Origin: Clostridia bacterium
GTDB taxonomy: Bacteria; Bacillota; Clostridia; Christensenellales; Aristaeellaceae
NCBI GenBank assembly: GCA_017524725.1
Contig: JAFXUZ010000097.1
Location: forward strand, 24,316-88,315
Reading direction: 5' to 3'
DNA: 64,000 nt
Shown here: positions 27,037-35,144 of the stretch, one piece after another
Layout: every line of letters begins with the position of its first letter
How positions within the stretch are numbered: the first letter of the stretch is position 1
Translations under genes and position numbers: made by a program
The notes under the pieces: model-generated
What the model saw: the letters and a program-made list of their open reading frames with translations, nothing else
Database searches by the model: none
What the model was told of the DNA's origin: nothing

Positions 27037-27571
27037 CGTGCTGGATGAAAAAGGAGCCCTCACCGGAAAAATTTGCACCCGTGAGCAGGCCCATGCCCTG
27101 GGACTCTGGCACAGGACAGCCCACGTATGGATCGCCCGGTTTCCCTCGCTGCTCCTGCTTCAAAAGCGCAGTTCCACGAAGGATTCCTACCCCGGCTGCT
27201 GGGATATCTCATCTGCCGGACACCTGGACGCCGGAGAAGAGCCCCTTCACGGCGCTGAACGGGAACTGAAGGAAGAGCTTGGCATTACCGCAGCCGGATC
27301 CCGCATTCGCCCCATCGGCGTCCTCCGATCCAAACGGGTCACCATGCCCCGGGGCATACGTTTCATCGACAGGGAATTTGCCCATATCTTCCTGCTGGAA
27401 ACGGACATCCTGCCCATGCTTTCCCTGCAGCGGGAAGAAGTCTCCGAGGTGCGCTGGTTCCCCGCCGGTGAATGCCTCCGTGCCGCAAGCGAAAACGACC
27501 CGGCTTTCTGCCTCATGGAGGATGAAGTCCGCCTTGTTTGTTCCTCTCTGGGCAGTTCGGTACATTCGTAA
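27023..27571 (+). CDS. NUDIX hydrolase, IPP-isomerase-like subgroup
   Basis: A 182-residue protein opening with ERFDVLDEKGALTG, typical of the YfcD/IDI-like NUDIX group. The NUDIX box is complete: G-HLDAG-E-x7-RELKEELGI. It likely hydrolyses a nucleoside diphosphate derivative; the substrate is not evident. The only suitable start is TTG 27023, with GAGAGG upstream, lying inside the MATE gene; translation is therefore probably coupled. A terminator follows. Confidence 0.88.
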   Translation: MERFDVLDEKGALTGKICTREQAHALGLWHRTAHVWIARFPSLLLLQKRSSTKDSYPGCWDISSAGHLDAGEEPLHGAERELKEELGITAAGSRIRPIGVLRSKRVTMPRGIRFIDREFAHIFLLETDILPMLSLQREEVSEVRWFPAGECLRAASENDPAFCLMEDEVRLVCSSLGSSVHS

Positions 27572-27639
27572 CAATTCCGGCCGGCATACGGATCATACTC
27601 CGCAAAGAAAAGCTGATTGAAGGCACCTTCAGTAAAAAA

Positions 27640-27688
27640 CCGTCAGGACCGCTCTTTTCGGCGGAATCCTGACGGTAATGTTTTTTTT
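27640..27688. terminator. Bidirectional terminator between NUDIX and asnS
   Basis: CCGTCAGGA (27640-27648) pairs with TCCTGACGG (27667-27675). Eight T follow on the plus strand (27681-27688) and a run of A lies before it, giving T on the minus strand, so it serves both convergent genes. Confidence 0.88.
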
Positions 27689-27696
27689 ACAGGCAA

Positions 27697-29094
27697 TCAG
27701 TAGATATGCTTGTAGGTACGGGGGAACTGGAGCACGTCGCGGATGTTGGAAACGCCCGTGATGTACATCACCAGCCGGTCAAATCCCAGGCCGAAACCGC
27801 TGTGCTGTACAGTGCCGTATTTGCGGGTGTCCAGGTAGTAGCGGTAGCTCTCCAGGGGCATATGGCGCGCTTCCATGGCTGCGACCAGCTTGTCGTAGTC
27901 GGTCTCGCGCTCGCTGCAGCCGATGATCTCCCCGATGCCGGGGACCAGCAGGTCAGTCGCCGCGACGGTCTTCCCGTCGGGGTTCTGCTTCATATAGAAA
28001 GATTTGATCTCCTTGGGATAGTTGACAACGAACAGCGGGCGCTTGAAATACTCTTCGGTCAGGAAACGTTCATGCTCGCTCTGCAGGTCGTCTCCCCAGG
28101 AAACGGGATATTCGAACTTGCGGCCGCTCTTTTGCAGGATCTCGACGGCCTCGGTGTAGTCGACCTTGGCAAAATCGCTTTCCGAAACGTGGCGCAGTTT
28201 GTCCAGCAGGCCCTTTTCCAGGAAGCGGTCACAGAAGGCGAGCTGTTCGCCGCAGTGCTCCAGGACATCACGGATCACGTATTTGATGAACTCTTCGCCG
28301 ATCTCAATGATCTCGTGGATATCCACGAAGCATACCTCCGGCTCCACGTGCCAGAACTCGGCCACATGGCGGTTGGTGTCGCTCTTTTCGGCGCGGAAGG
28401 TGGGGCCGAAGGTATAGATGCGCCCCAGGCCGCCGAGGGCGGCCATTTCACCTTCCAGCTGGCATGAAACGGAAAGGCCCGCTTTTTCACCGAAGAAGTC
28501 TTCGCCATAGTATTCCTTTTCGGTCTTGTGCGGAGTGCTCCATGGCTGGGTGGTGATGCGGAACATCTCGCCGGCGCCTTCACAGTCGCTGTTGGTAATG
28601 ATGGGCGTATGGACATAAAAATACCCGTGCTCCGTAAAATAGGTATGGATAGCATAGGCCACACGGGACCGGACCATCATCACAGTCTTCATGGTATTGG
28701 TGCGGGTGCGCAGGTGCGGGATGGTACGCAGGAATTCCAGGCTTGTCTTTTTCTTCTGCAGGGGATAATCGCCCGGGCACGGACCGAGCAGGGTCATTTC
28801 GTCCACTTCCAGTTCGACGATGTTCCTCTCTGACGCGCACACTGTTCCCCTGGCGGACAGCGCTGTCCCCAGGATCATCAGGGGCTTGATGTTGTTTTTA
28901 AAATCTTCCGGGGAATACTTTTCCTGATGGATGGTCAATTGCAGATTGGTGGTGGAGGTGGACCCGTCGTTAAGCTGGATGAAAGCCATAGGCTTTACCT
29001 CGGCGCTGGTACGCACCCAGCCGCACACAGTCACTTCCTGGCCGATGTATTTTTCCGGTTCCCTGAACAGCAGGCTGATATCGGTATGCTTCAT
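27697..29094 (-). CDS. asnS: Asparagine-tRNA ligase
   Basis: Class IIb synthetase of 465 residues, the usual AsnRS length. N-terminal OB-fold anticodon domain (TVCGWVRTSAEVKPMAFIQL), then class II motifs: motif 2 region GPTFRAEKSDTNRHVAEFWH and motif 3 GFGLGFDRLVMYITG, with the AsnRS ending DVLQFPRTYKHIY (no aspartyl-type insert). The ATG at 29094 follows AGGGG at 6 nt and replaces a longer frame. It attaches asparagine directly to tRNA-Asn. Confidence 0.97.
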   Translation of the reverse strand: MKHTDISLLFREPEKYIGQEVTVCGWVRTSAEVKPMAFIQLNDGSTSTTNLQLTIHQEKYSPEDFKNNIKPLMILGTALSARGTVCASERNIVELEVDEMTLLGPCPGDYPLQKKKTSLEFLRTIPHLRTRTNTMKTVMMVRSRVAYAIHTYFTEHGYFYVHTPIITNSDCEGAGEMFRITTQPWSTPHKTEKEYYGEDFFGEKAGLSVSCQLEGEMAALGGLGRIYTFGPTFRAEKSDTNRHVAEFWHVEPEVCFVDIHEIIEIGEEFIKYVIRDVLEHCGEQLAFCDRFLEKGLLDKLRHVSESDFAKVDYTEAVEILQKSGRKFEYPVSWGDDLQSEHERFLTEEYFKRPLFVVNYPKEIKSFYMKQNPDGKTVAATDLLVPGIGEIIGCSERETDYDKLVAAMEARHMPLESYRYYLDTRKYGTVQHSGFGLGFDRLVMYITGVSNIRDVLQFPRTYKHIY

Positions 29095-29109
29095 TCTGAT
29101 CCCCTTTTC

Positions 29110-29150
29110 CTGTGGTCGGCAGTTGTTCCGCTCCTGTCGCAGCGGTGCGC
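29110..29150 (-). promoter_or_regulatory. Leader hairpin of asnS
   Basis: The transcript leader between the promoter and asnS can fold as CGGCAG...CTGCCG with an inner CCGCT...AGCGG stem. No T-box sequence and no T tract are present. Possible autoregulatory or stabilising structure. Confidence 0.4.
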
Positions 29151-29182
29151 TGCCGGTGTCTTTTTTTATAAAATTCCTGCCG

Positions 29183-29211
29183 ATTATATCATACGGCAGG
29201 GGCTTTTGCAA
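29183..29211 (-). promoter_or_regulatory. Promoter of asnS
   Basis: On the minus strand TTGCAA (29211-29206), 17 bp, perfect TATAAT (29188-29183), about 90 bp before the start codon. Confidence 0.82.
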
Positions 29212-29307
29212 TAAGCGCGTCCAAAGATGAATTCACGACATGAATTCAACGCAGCGGAAAACACCTGTGCGAACGATCGCTTCCGCCGCCTGCGGACATC
29301 ACACGTT

Positions 29308-30435
29308 TTACGTTTCTCCGTTCGTCCGGTCCATTTTTCCCCTCAGCCTGCGCATACGCTTCATCAGCGCGTCTTCCGCGGCACGGTCGGATGGGGGTGT
29401 CAGCATCATGGCCCTGGACGCGTGCTCCAGGGCCATGGGCAGGTCCCGGAGCCGGTGTTCGTATATCTTGGATAGGGCAATGTGTATTTCCGCGCTTTGA
29501 CGCTTGCGCAGGGCGCTTTCATAAAGCTCCGCGGACTCTGTATACTTCCCCTCACGCCGGGCGATCTCGGCCATCCTGACGCGGCTGAGGAACGCCAGGC
29601 CCTTCTGCCCCGCGGCCCGGTAGCATTTGCGGGCTTCCTCATTCATGCCCCGCCGTTCGTGTACCCGGCCCATGCTGTACAGGTCCTCGGAGCTTTCAAG
29701 CGAAAGCGGATCCGAATGGATCTTCATCAGCAGGTCAAGCAGAACCGGGAGGGAGCCGATATCCTGGGCGTTATGTTCCAGGATCCCCTCCAGCAGGGAC
29801 ATATCCCGGGTCCTTAAAAAACGGAAATAGGTTTCGGGCACCATAGCGCCCGGCAGGTCGTCCTCCCGGGTAAGGCCCAGGATCTGCTCCTCGATGTTCT
29901 TCAGATTGCATTTTTTCAGCCGCATCCGCCAAACGCGGCGGGATATGTGCAAAAGGTCGATATGCCCTTTTTCGGCCGGCAGGCGCGTCCTCTGCATCAC
30001 CGCCCTGCTCCTGAGTAGGGGCAGGTCAAAAGTGACGCCGTTGAAGGTGCACAGGATGGGATGGTCCCGCATCCTTTCCGCCGTGCGGGCAATCACACTG
30101 GCTTCCTCGTTGTAATCCCGCATCAGGAACTGCTCCAGGCGGTATTTGTCTCCCTCGAAATAACCGACACCTACCAGGAACGCCACAGTGCCCGCACCGC
30201 CGCTGAGTCCCGTGGTCTCGGTGTCAAGGAACAGGAGATCTTCCCTTCGAATGTCTGTATATTCCTGTCCCTGCAACAGCCGGAGGACCTGTCCGGACAC
30301 AACGGGAGGAAGACCCATTTCCCCTGCGGGCCTTTCCTCCGTCCGAATGAGGCATTGCCCATCGGAAACAGGCGCCGAGGGCTTTTTCTGCACTGCACCG
30401 GCGGTTTTCAGTTTTTCACGCAGCGAGAGTGCCAT
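29308..30435 (-). CDS. YprB-like DEDD exonuclease with TPR tail
   Basis: A 375-residue protein. The ribonuclease-H-like exonuclease domain shows FLDTETTGLSGG (first D-x-E), TFNGVTFDLPLLRSR, HIDLLHISRR and the last HNAQDIGSL block, matching the YprB N-terminal DEDD family of Bacillota. The C-terminal ~100 residues form TPR-like helices (MGRVHERRGMNEEARKCYRA). Natural substrate unknown. ATG 30435 follows GGGAGAAGCGG. It is the last gene after three VanY-like genes. Confidence 0.88.
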   Translation of the reverse strand: MALSLREKLKTAGAVQKKPSAPVSDGQCLIRTEERPAGEMGLPPVVSGQVLRLLQGQEYTDIRREDLLFLDTETTGLSGGAGTVAFLVGVGYFEGDKYRLEQFLMRDYNEEASVIARTAERMRDHPILCTFNGVTFDLPLLRSRAVMQRTRLPAEKGHIDLLHISRRVWRMRLKKCNLKNIEEQILGLTREDDLPGAMVPETYFRFLRTRDMSLLEGILEHNAQDIGSLPVLLDLLMKIHSDPLSLESSEDLYSMGRVHERRGMNEEARKCYRAAGQKGLAFLSRVRMAEIARREGKYTESAELYESALRKRQSAEIHIALSKIYEHRLRDLPMALEHASRAMMLTPPSDRAAEDALMKRMRRLRGKMDRTNGET

Positions 30436-30466
30436 CCGCTTCTCCCGATATGACTTTGTTCTTTGA

Positions 30467-31312
30467 TCATTCCCAAGAGTCGTACAAAGCAGTGATCCTG
30501 TCCAGCGTCTCCCACCGGATGTCCTCGTCCATTTCCTCTGCCCGGCGCAGCTCCTCTGCGTTGGTCTCGTCCCCCCGCAGCATATCACCTACCAGGCCAT
30601 AGAACAGTTCCGAGGTCCCCCAGGAAAGCACATATTCCGGCAGCGTCCGCGCCTTGGCGGCATAAGTCTCATAGGGGATATCAAGGCGGGTCACCGCCAC
30701 CGAGTGCTCAACGCCGATATAACGAATGTGCCATGGCTCCGGATTGCAGCCGGTCACTTTGGTCCAGCCGTCCCTGTAGCGGACGATAAAGCCGAAATAA
30801 CAGCAGTTCCGGGCGACCCATTTCCCCTCGGGCGTGTTCAGAAAATCCCGGTTGAGGTATCGGAAATTGGTGGAGACCACATCCATGGCCAGGCCGCTCT
30901 GGTGCTCCGAAGCTCCGGGCGGGGCTACCGTTTTCTGGGCGGTCTCCCGGGAGCCCACCGAATCGACTTTGTTTTTGAACAGCAGCGACTGGGTGGAATA
31001 TGACCGATAACCGGAAACCGCCAGCAGGATATACCCGTCCTCTTCCGCAGCGGAGAACATCTCTTCCAGCGCGGCAGCCGCACAGGGGACCATATAGATG
31101 CTCTCCTTCTGGCCCGCCTTGTTGGTGTCCACCTCCGGCAGGATCATTTCTTCCGGCACGTAATCCTTGGGGAGCGTTTCCCAGCGGTTGATCAGCCTCA
31201 GGAGCCCCCCGTCGTCGAAGCTGCCGGCCAGCGCATGGCCGGCAGCAAGGGAGGATATAAGCAGGACGACCATAGCGAGATCAATAATACGCCGAAATCT
31301 CTTCTTCGCCAT
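30467..31312 (-). CDS. VanY-like D,D-carboxypeptidase (M15B), third of three
   Basis: A 281-residue exported peptidase with an N-terminal membrane/signal segment (IIDLAMVVLLISSLAAGHAL). M15B zinc and catalytic motifs are complete: SGYRS, SEHQSGLAMD (S-x-H-x6-D) and EPWHIRY (E-x-x-H). It trims the terminal D-Ala or cleaves similar D,D bonds of peptidoglycan stems. A C-terminal extension of about 55 acidic residues (GDETNAEELRRAEEMDED) distinguishes it from its neighbours. The start lies 32 nt inside the upstream paralogue. Confidence 0.9.
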   Translation of the reverse strand: MAKKRFRRIIDLAMVVLLISSLAAGHALAGSFDDGGLLRLINRWETLPKDYVPEEMILPEVDTNKAGQKESIYMVPCAAAALEEMFSAAEEDGYILLAVSGYRSYSTQSLLFKNKVDSVGSRETAQKTVAPPGASEHQSGLAMDVVSTNFRYLNRDFLNTPEGKWVARNCCYFGFIVRYRDGWTKVTGCNPEPWHIRYIGVEHSVAVTRLDIPYETYAAKARTLPEYVLSWGTSELFYGLVGDMLRGDETNAEELRRAEEMDEDIRWETLDRITALYDSWE

Positions 31313-32087
31313 CTTCGCTCGTCTCCACAATGATGACCTCGTTGGGCAGGTTCATCCTCATCACAAGGGCATCAAAATCACCGCCCCGGGCTTCCCAGGA
31401 GGCGATATACCCCTCCCATTCCAGGGTAAACTCCTCCAGGGAAAGGTGATTGTCACACATATATTTGGCGCATTCCCTGCCGACGTACCTCAGATGCCAG
31501 GGCTCGTACTTGATGCCGGTGATCTCTTCTTTGTCGCTTTCGTAGCGTATGACGAAACCGAATTCCCAGCAGTGCTCAGCCATCCATTTGGCCTCGGCCG
31601 TTTCGGCGAAACGGTAGTTCATGCCGTCCTTCTTTGTCCATTCGTAATTCAGGATGTCTGCACACAAGCCGGTCTGGTGCTCCGACGCGCCGGGATACTG
31701 GACCAGTCCGTCGTCATAACCCATGGAATCCACCCGGTTGAAATACATGGTCCTTTGCGTCTGGTAGCTGCGGTAGCCGCTTTTGACGTACAGGGTGAGG
31801 CCGTATTCGTTCTGCGCCGTGCTGAACATGCTTTCCAGTGCACGGGAAACGGTTTTCCGCATCTGGGTATTCCCCACCGTGCGTTTAACCGTCAGCGTCA
31901 CCAGGTCCTGGGGCTCATAATCCCCGGACAGGAGCCTTTCCCGGTTCGCCAGGGTCAGGTAACCCTCCTTGTTGGCAAGGATGTCCGGCGCAATGGGGTA
32001 AGTCCATTCCGGTTCACAAAAGACAGGAGCAGGCAGAAGTACCGCCAGGGCCAGCATCAGTCCCAGGATCAGGGTTTTTGTTTTCAA
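31281..32087 (-). CDS. VanY-like D,D-carboxypeptidase (M15B), second of three
   Basis: A 268-residue exported M15B peptidase: signal MKTKTLILGLMLALAVLLPA, SGYRSYQTQ, SEHQTGLCAD and EPWHLRY all intact. The best start is TTG at 32087, placed 5 nt after GGAGG, rather than a GTG overlapping the previous stop. The Cys inside SEHQTGLCAD is unusual compared with the M of its two paralogues. Overlapping genes on both sides imply one transcript. Confidence 0.88.
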   Translation of the reverse strand: MKTKTLILGLMLALAVLLPAPVFCEPEWTYPIAPDILANKEGYLTLANRERLLSGDYEPQDLVTLTVKRTVGNTQMRKTVSRALESMFSTAQNEYGLTLYVKSGYRSYQTQRTMYFNRVDSMGYDDGLVQYPGASEHQTGLCADILNYEWTKKDGMNYRFAETAEAKWMAEHCWEFGFVIRYESDKEEITGIKYEPWHLRYVGRECAKYMCDNHLSLEEFTLEWEGYIASWEARGGDFDALVMRMNLPNEVIIVETSEDGEEEISAYY

Positions 32088-32104
32088 CTGCGCCTCCACC
32101 TCCG

Positions 32105-32779
32105 TCACAAGCCGCTCATCGCCGCTTCAAAACGCGCTTCCTTCAGCTGCTCGATATAATACTCAAAGGGAATATCGCTTTCATGGATGCGCCGGGCATG
32201 GTCCACACCCACGAATCGCAAATGCCATGGCTCATAGCTGTAGCCGGTCACGTCGGTCCATTCATCCTTATAGCGGATAATGAAGCCGAAGCGCCAGCAG
32301 TTTTCAGCCACCCACTTCCCTTCGTCAGTCTCGCCGAAAGCAAAGGTAAGGGAATGGTCCCGGGAGGTTCCGATGTCCATGGCCAGGCCCAGCTGGTGTT
32401 CGCTGCATCCCGGCGGAGCCACCAGGAGCATCGCTTTCTGCCGGCCGACGCTTGCCACCTTCCTGGCGAAGATGGCGTTCTGGGTGGAATAGCTACGGTA
32501 CCCGGAGACCGCTGTCAGGACGAAACCCTTCTCGTCCTTTGCCGCCGTGAACAACCCCTCAAGCCCGGACGCTGCGTCCCGCCTCAGGAGCACCGCGTCG
32601 GACACGCGTTTCACGTCCGGCATCACCAGGTCCTGCGGCACATAATCCGCCGTCAGGGGATAATCCCGGTTCACAAGGAACAAATACCCTCCCAGGTTCA
32701 TCTGGTCGGCATATTCCCGAAGAGTCCCCGACCCCAGGGACACAAGGATCATCAGCAGTGAAAAGAGTTTTTGCAGCAT
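32105..32779 (-). CDS. VanY-like D,D-carboxypeptidase (M15B), first of three
   Basis: A 224-residue M15B peptidase with a short signal (MLQKLFSLLMILVSLGSG), SGYRSYSTQ, SEHQLGLAMD and EPWHLRF. It lacks the C-terminal extensions of the other two and is the minimal version of the domain. ATG 32779 follows TGGAGG; an upstream frame extension lacks a site. It heads the tandem array of three paralogues. Confidence 0.9.
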   Translation of the reverse strand: MLQKLFSLLMILVSLGSGTLREYADQMNLGGYLFLVNRDYPLTADYVPQDLVMPDVKRVSDAVLLRRDAASGLEGLFTAAKDEKGFVLTAVSGYRSYSTQNAIFARKVASVGRQKAMLLVAPPGCSEHQLGLAMDIGTSRDHSLTFAFGETDEGKWVAENCWRFGFIIRYKDEWTDVTGYSYEPWHLRFVGVDHARRIHESDIPFEYYIEQLKEARFEAAMSGL

Positions 32780-32840
32780 CCGTCCTCCAGGTACCCTCGG
32801 TGATTCGTTACAGGAAGCCCAAACAAAAAACACATAGTGG

Positions 32841-32846
32841 ATTATA
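32841..32846 (-). promoter_or_regulatory. -10 box for the VanY array
   Basis: TATAAT on the minus strand, about 62 bp before the ATG at 32779, in AT-rich DNA. No good -35 box is at the right distance, so activation by a factor is possible. Confidence 0.4.
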
Positions 32847-32973
32847 CACCATTTTCAGCCTTTTTGGTATTGCTCCGCGTTTTTTTACCGTCTTTACCGC
32901 AATGTTTTTTACATTTTCATGCCTTACGCAAGGTTTTTAGTCCTGAACTATTCCGCTCCGAGCGATATACGTA

Positions 32974-34758
32974 TCAGCCGTTTTCCTCGGCTGGAGTCAT
33001 CTCCAGGGAATATTTGCCACACAGCTGTTTCTGTTCGCTGTCGGGCAGCGCCAGGGTGATCCTGGTCCCCTCGGGGCCATCCTCGGAGGCAAGCACTCTT
33101 CCCGCGCCCCGCAGCACCCCGATCAGGGAATAACGACTGTAGGGGATCAGGACCGTGAACACTTTTTCCCGCGACCGGACAAACCGGACGATCTCCGAAA
33201 GCAGCAGCTCCAGCCCGGAACCGTCCAAAGCAGAGACCCTCACGGCGTCGGGCATATCCCCCGCGTCCTCCGCCAGGTCGCACTTGTTGAGTACCTCGAT
33301 CCTTGGCTGGGTATCCGCACCAAGTGAATGCAGCACTTCCTCCACCGTCTGCCGATGAGCGTCCCTCTCCGGGTCGGAAGCGTCGGATACGATCACCAGG
33401 ATATCCGCCAGCGCCGCCTCCTCCAGAGTGGAGCGGAAGGCTTCTACAAGGTCGTGGGGAAGCTTATTGACAAAGCCCACCGTATCCACCAGCACAAAAG
33501 AGGCGCCGTCCTTCATGTCTACCCGCCGGGATACTGCATCCAGGGTAGCAAACAGGCGGTCTTCCACAAAAACCCCGGCACCGGACAGGCGGTTCATCAG
33601 GCTGGACTTGCCCACATTGGTATAGCCCACCAGGGCTACGACGGGAACGGCGTTTTTTTCCCTGTTCCTGCGCCTGAGGTCCCTTTCACGCTTCATCGCA
33701 TCAAGGCGGCGGCCGATATCGGCCACCTGCTCCCGGATGCGGCGGCGGTCGATCTCCAGCTTGGTCTCGCCTGGGCCCCGGGTTCCTATGCCGCCGCCCA
33801 GGCGGGAAAGCACCAGTCCCTGGCCGATCAGGTGGGTGGAACGGTATTTAAGCTGGGCGGCCATCACCTGCAGCTTGCCCTCGTTGGTCCTTGCCCTCTG
33901 AGCGAAGATATCCAGGATCAGCGCTGTCCTGTCCAGGGTCTTGGCGCCGATGATCTCCTCCAGCAGGCGTATCTGCCGCCCGGTAAGTTCATCGTCGAAG
34001 ATCACCGCGTCGGCGTCCAGATTCTGCACTGCCAGTGCGATCTCGTCAGCCTTGCCCCGCCCAATATACAGGCTGCTGTCCGCCCCGGGACGTTTCTGGT
34101 AGTATTTGGCGACAACTGTCACCCCGGCGCTGTCGGCCAGGGCAGAAAGCTCATCCAGGGATCGTTCGCTGTCGCATCCGGCCAGGATCACCCTTTCCGG
34201 GCCGTCCTCCTCCCGCCGGAAACGGATATACTCGTTTTCCGACACAGCGATCTCCCGCATCCAGCCCTCCTGGTCTATGCGAGAAAAACGGTGGGCGGAA
34301 AGGAGACGGTAACGGGAATCAGCCTCCGGTTCGTAATTCCCGAAGGCTGCCATCAGGCCGGTCACCTCGCCCGTGTCGCCGACACCTATGGCACATACCG
34401 AATCGAAGCCCATCACAGTCAGGGTGCTCAGGTCCGCTTCGCTCAGGGAATAATCACCGCCGGGATGGGTGTGGAGGAGCCTGACCCGGTTGAGCCCCCT
34501 GGAGTGGCGGCGCAGCCTGGACCACTGGGACGACACCCGTCCGATGTCGCCCACGCGGATCTCCGGGATGCCGCCGCCGCGGGTGACGAATACGGCGATC
34601 TCCCTGCGGATCTCAAAGGAGACCGCAGCCATCTCCGCACACAGTTCCTGCGTAATGTATTCATCAGCTCCGATCTCAAAATCATACCAGGCTTCCATCC
34701 TGCGGAGCACCGAATCCCTGACGCCCTCCGTATTGCCCATGATCTTCTGTTTTTCCAT
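32974..34758 (-). CDS. hflX: GTPase HflX with N-terminal JAMM-like domain
   Basis: A 594-residue protein, about 180 longer than textbook HflX (about 420). The N-terminal part contains HTHPGGDYSLSEAD at 96-109, an exact H-x-H-x7-S-x2-D JAMM/MPN+ zinc signature (His96, His98, Ser106, Asp109) with a candidate upstream Glu49. Residues about 190-370 form the HflX ribosome-binding domain with GGGIGTRGPGETKLE, and about 375-540 the G domain (G1 GYTNVGKSS, G3 DTVGF, G4 NKCD). HflX splits or rescues stalled ribosomes. From memory, similar extensions exist in other clostridial HflX proteins; activity is untested here. Confidence 0.93.
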   Translation of the reverse strand: MEKQKIMGNTEGVRDSVLRRMEAWYDFEIGADEYITQELCAEMAAVSFEIRREIAVFVTRGGGIPEIRVGDIGRVSSQWSRLRRHSRGLNRVRLLHTHPGGDYSLSEADLSTLTVMGFDSVCAIGVGDTGEVTGLMAAFGNYEPEADSRYRLLSAHRFSRIDQEGWMREIAVSENEYIRFRREEDGPERVILAGCDSERSLDELSALADSAGVTVVAKYYQKRPGADSSLYIGRGKADEIALAVQNLDADAVIFDDELTGRQIRLLEEIIGAKTLDRTALILDIFAQRARTNEGKLQVMAAQLKYRSTHLIGQGLVLSRLGGGIGTRGPGETKLEIDRRRIREQVADIGRRLDAMKRERDLRRRNREKNAVPVVALVGYTNVGKSSLMNRLSGAGVFVEDRLFATLDAVSRRVDMKDGASFVLVDTVGFVNKLPHDLVEAFRSTLEEAALADILVIVSDASDPERDAHRQTVEEVLHSLGADTQPRIEVLNKCDLAEDAGDMPDAVRVSALDGSGLELLLSEIVRFVRSREKVFTVLIPYSRYSLIGVLRGAGRVLASEDGPEGTRITLALPDSEQKQLCGKYSLEMTPAEENG

Positions 34759-34808
34759 ACCGCATCCGCCTTTTCCGGCGCTGCCCTCCCCCGAGTTGTT
34801 TCCATATG

Positions 34809-34837
34809 ATGATACATGAAGGAGCCCCGTTTGTAAA
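34809..34837 (-). promoter_or_regulatory. Promoter of hflX
   Basis: On the minus strand TTTACA (34837-34832), 17 bp, TATCAT (34814-34809), about 50 bp before the start codon. Confidence 0.65.
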
Positions 34838-34854
34838 GCGTTCCCCGCCGCCCC

Positions 34855-34883
34855 TTGACAGGATCGGAAAAAGGGGTTACATT
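34855..34883 (+). promoter_or_regulatory. Promoter of the small gene at 34914
   Basis: TTGACA (34855-34860), 17 bp, TACATT (34878-34883), 30 bp before the ATG; divergent from the hflX promoter. Confidence 0.6.
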
Positions 34884-34913
34884 CAGATCATAAAAAAGCA
34901 CGGAGGCGCCGCC

Positions 34914-35144
34914 ATGTTCCGGAAAAAAAACATTTTAAAAAAACACCCGGCCGTCCGGTCCTACGATCCGGCCGCGGTGCGTCCTGTCATCCGCTCCAGC
35001 ATCTGTACCGGCGAAAAAAGCGCCGGCTTTCAGGATCTGAAAACCGGACGCTTTATCGAAGTCTCCCTGATCCGCGGTCAGAATGACCTGGATGCCTTCA
35101 AGGCCGCTTACGGCATCGAGGACGACATCCCCACCGTCTACTGA
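34914..35144 (+). CDS. Small conserved clostridial protein of unknown function
   Basis: A 76-residue basic protein beginning MFRKKNILKKHP. The core VRPVIRSSICTGEKSAGFQD followed by LKTGRFIEVSLIRGQNDL recalls small proteins frequent in Clostridia, sometimes given unreliable enzyme names in databases; I do not assign a function. GGAGG is 7 nt before the ATG and a separate promoter precedes it. Its 3' end overlaps the convergent NUDIX gene by 7 bp. Confidence 0.75.
   Translation: MFRKKNILKKHPAVRSYDPAAVRPVIRSSICTGEKSAGFQDLKTGRFIEVSLIRGQNDLDAFKAAYGIEDDIPTVY

Noticed and set aside
25675..27078. Long minus-strand open frame opposite the MATE gene
   Set aside because: It is the antisense shadow of a clear membrane-transporter gene; its composition is glycine/aspartate/histidine-rich with no recognisable domain or ribosome site.
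29095..29211. T-box riboswitch upstream of asnS
   Set aside because: The leader is only about 80 nt and lacks the T-box sequence, specifier loop and terminator.
29226..29247. Tandem GAATTCA repeats near the asnS promoter
   Set aside because: Only two short copies and no palindromic structure tied to a promoter element; probably chance.
33328..34809. Long plus-strand open frame opposite hflX
   Set aside because: Antisense shadow in high-GC codons; the minus-strand frame has complete HflX motifs.
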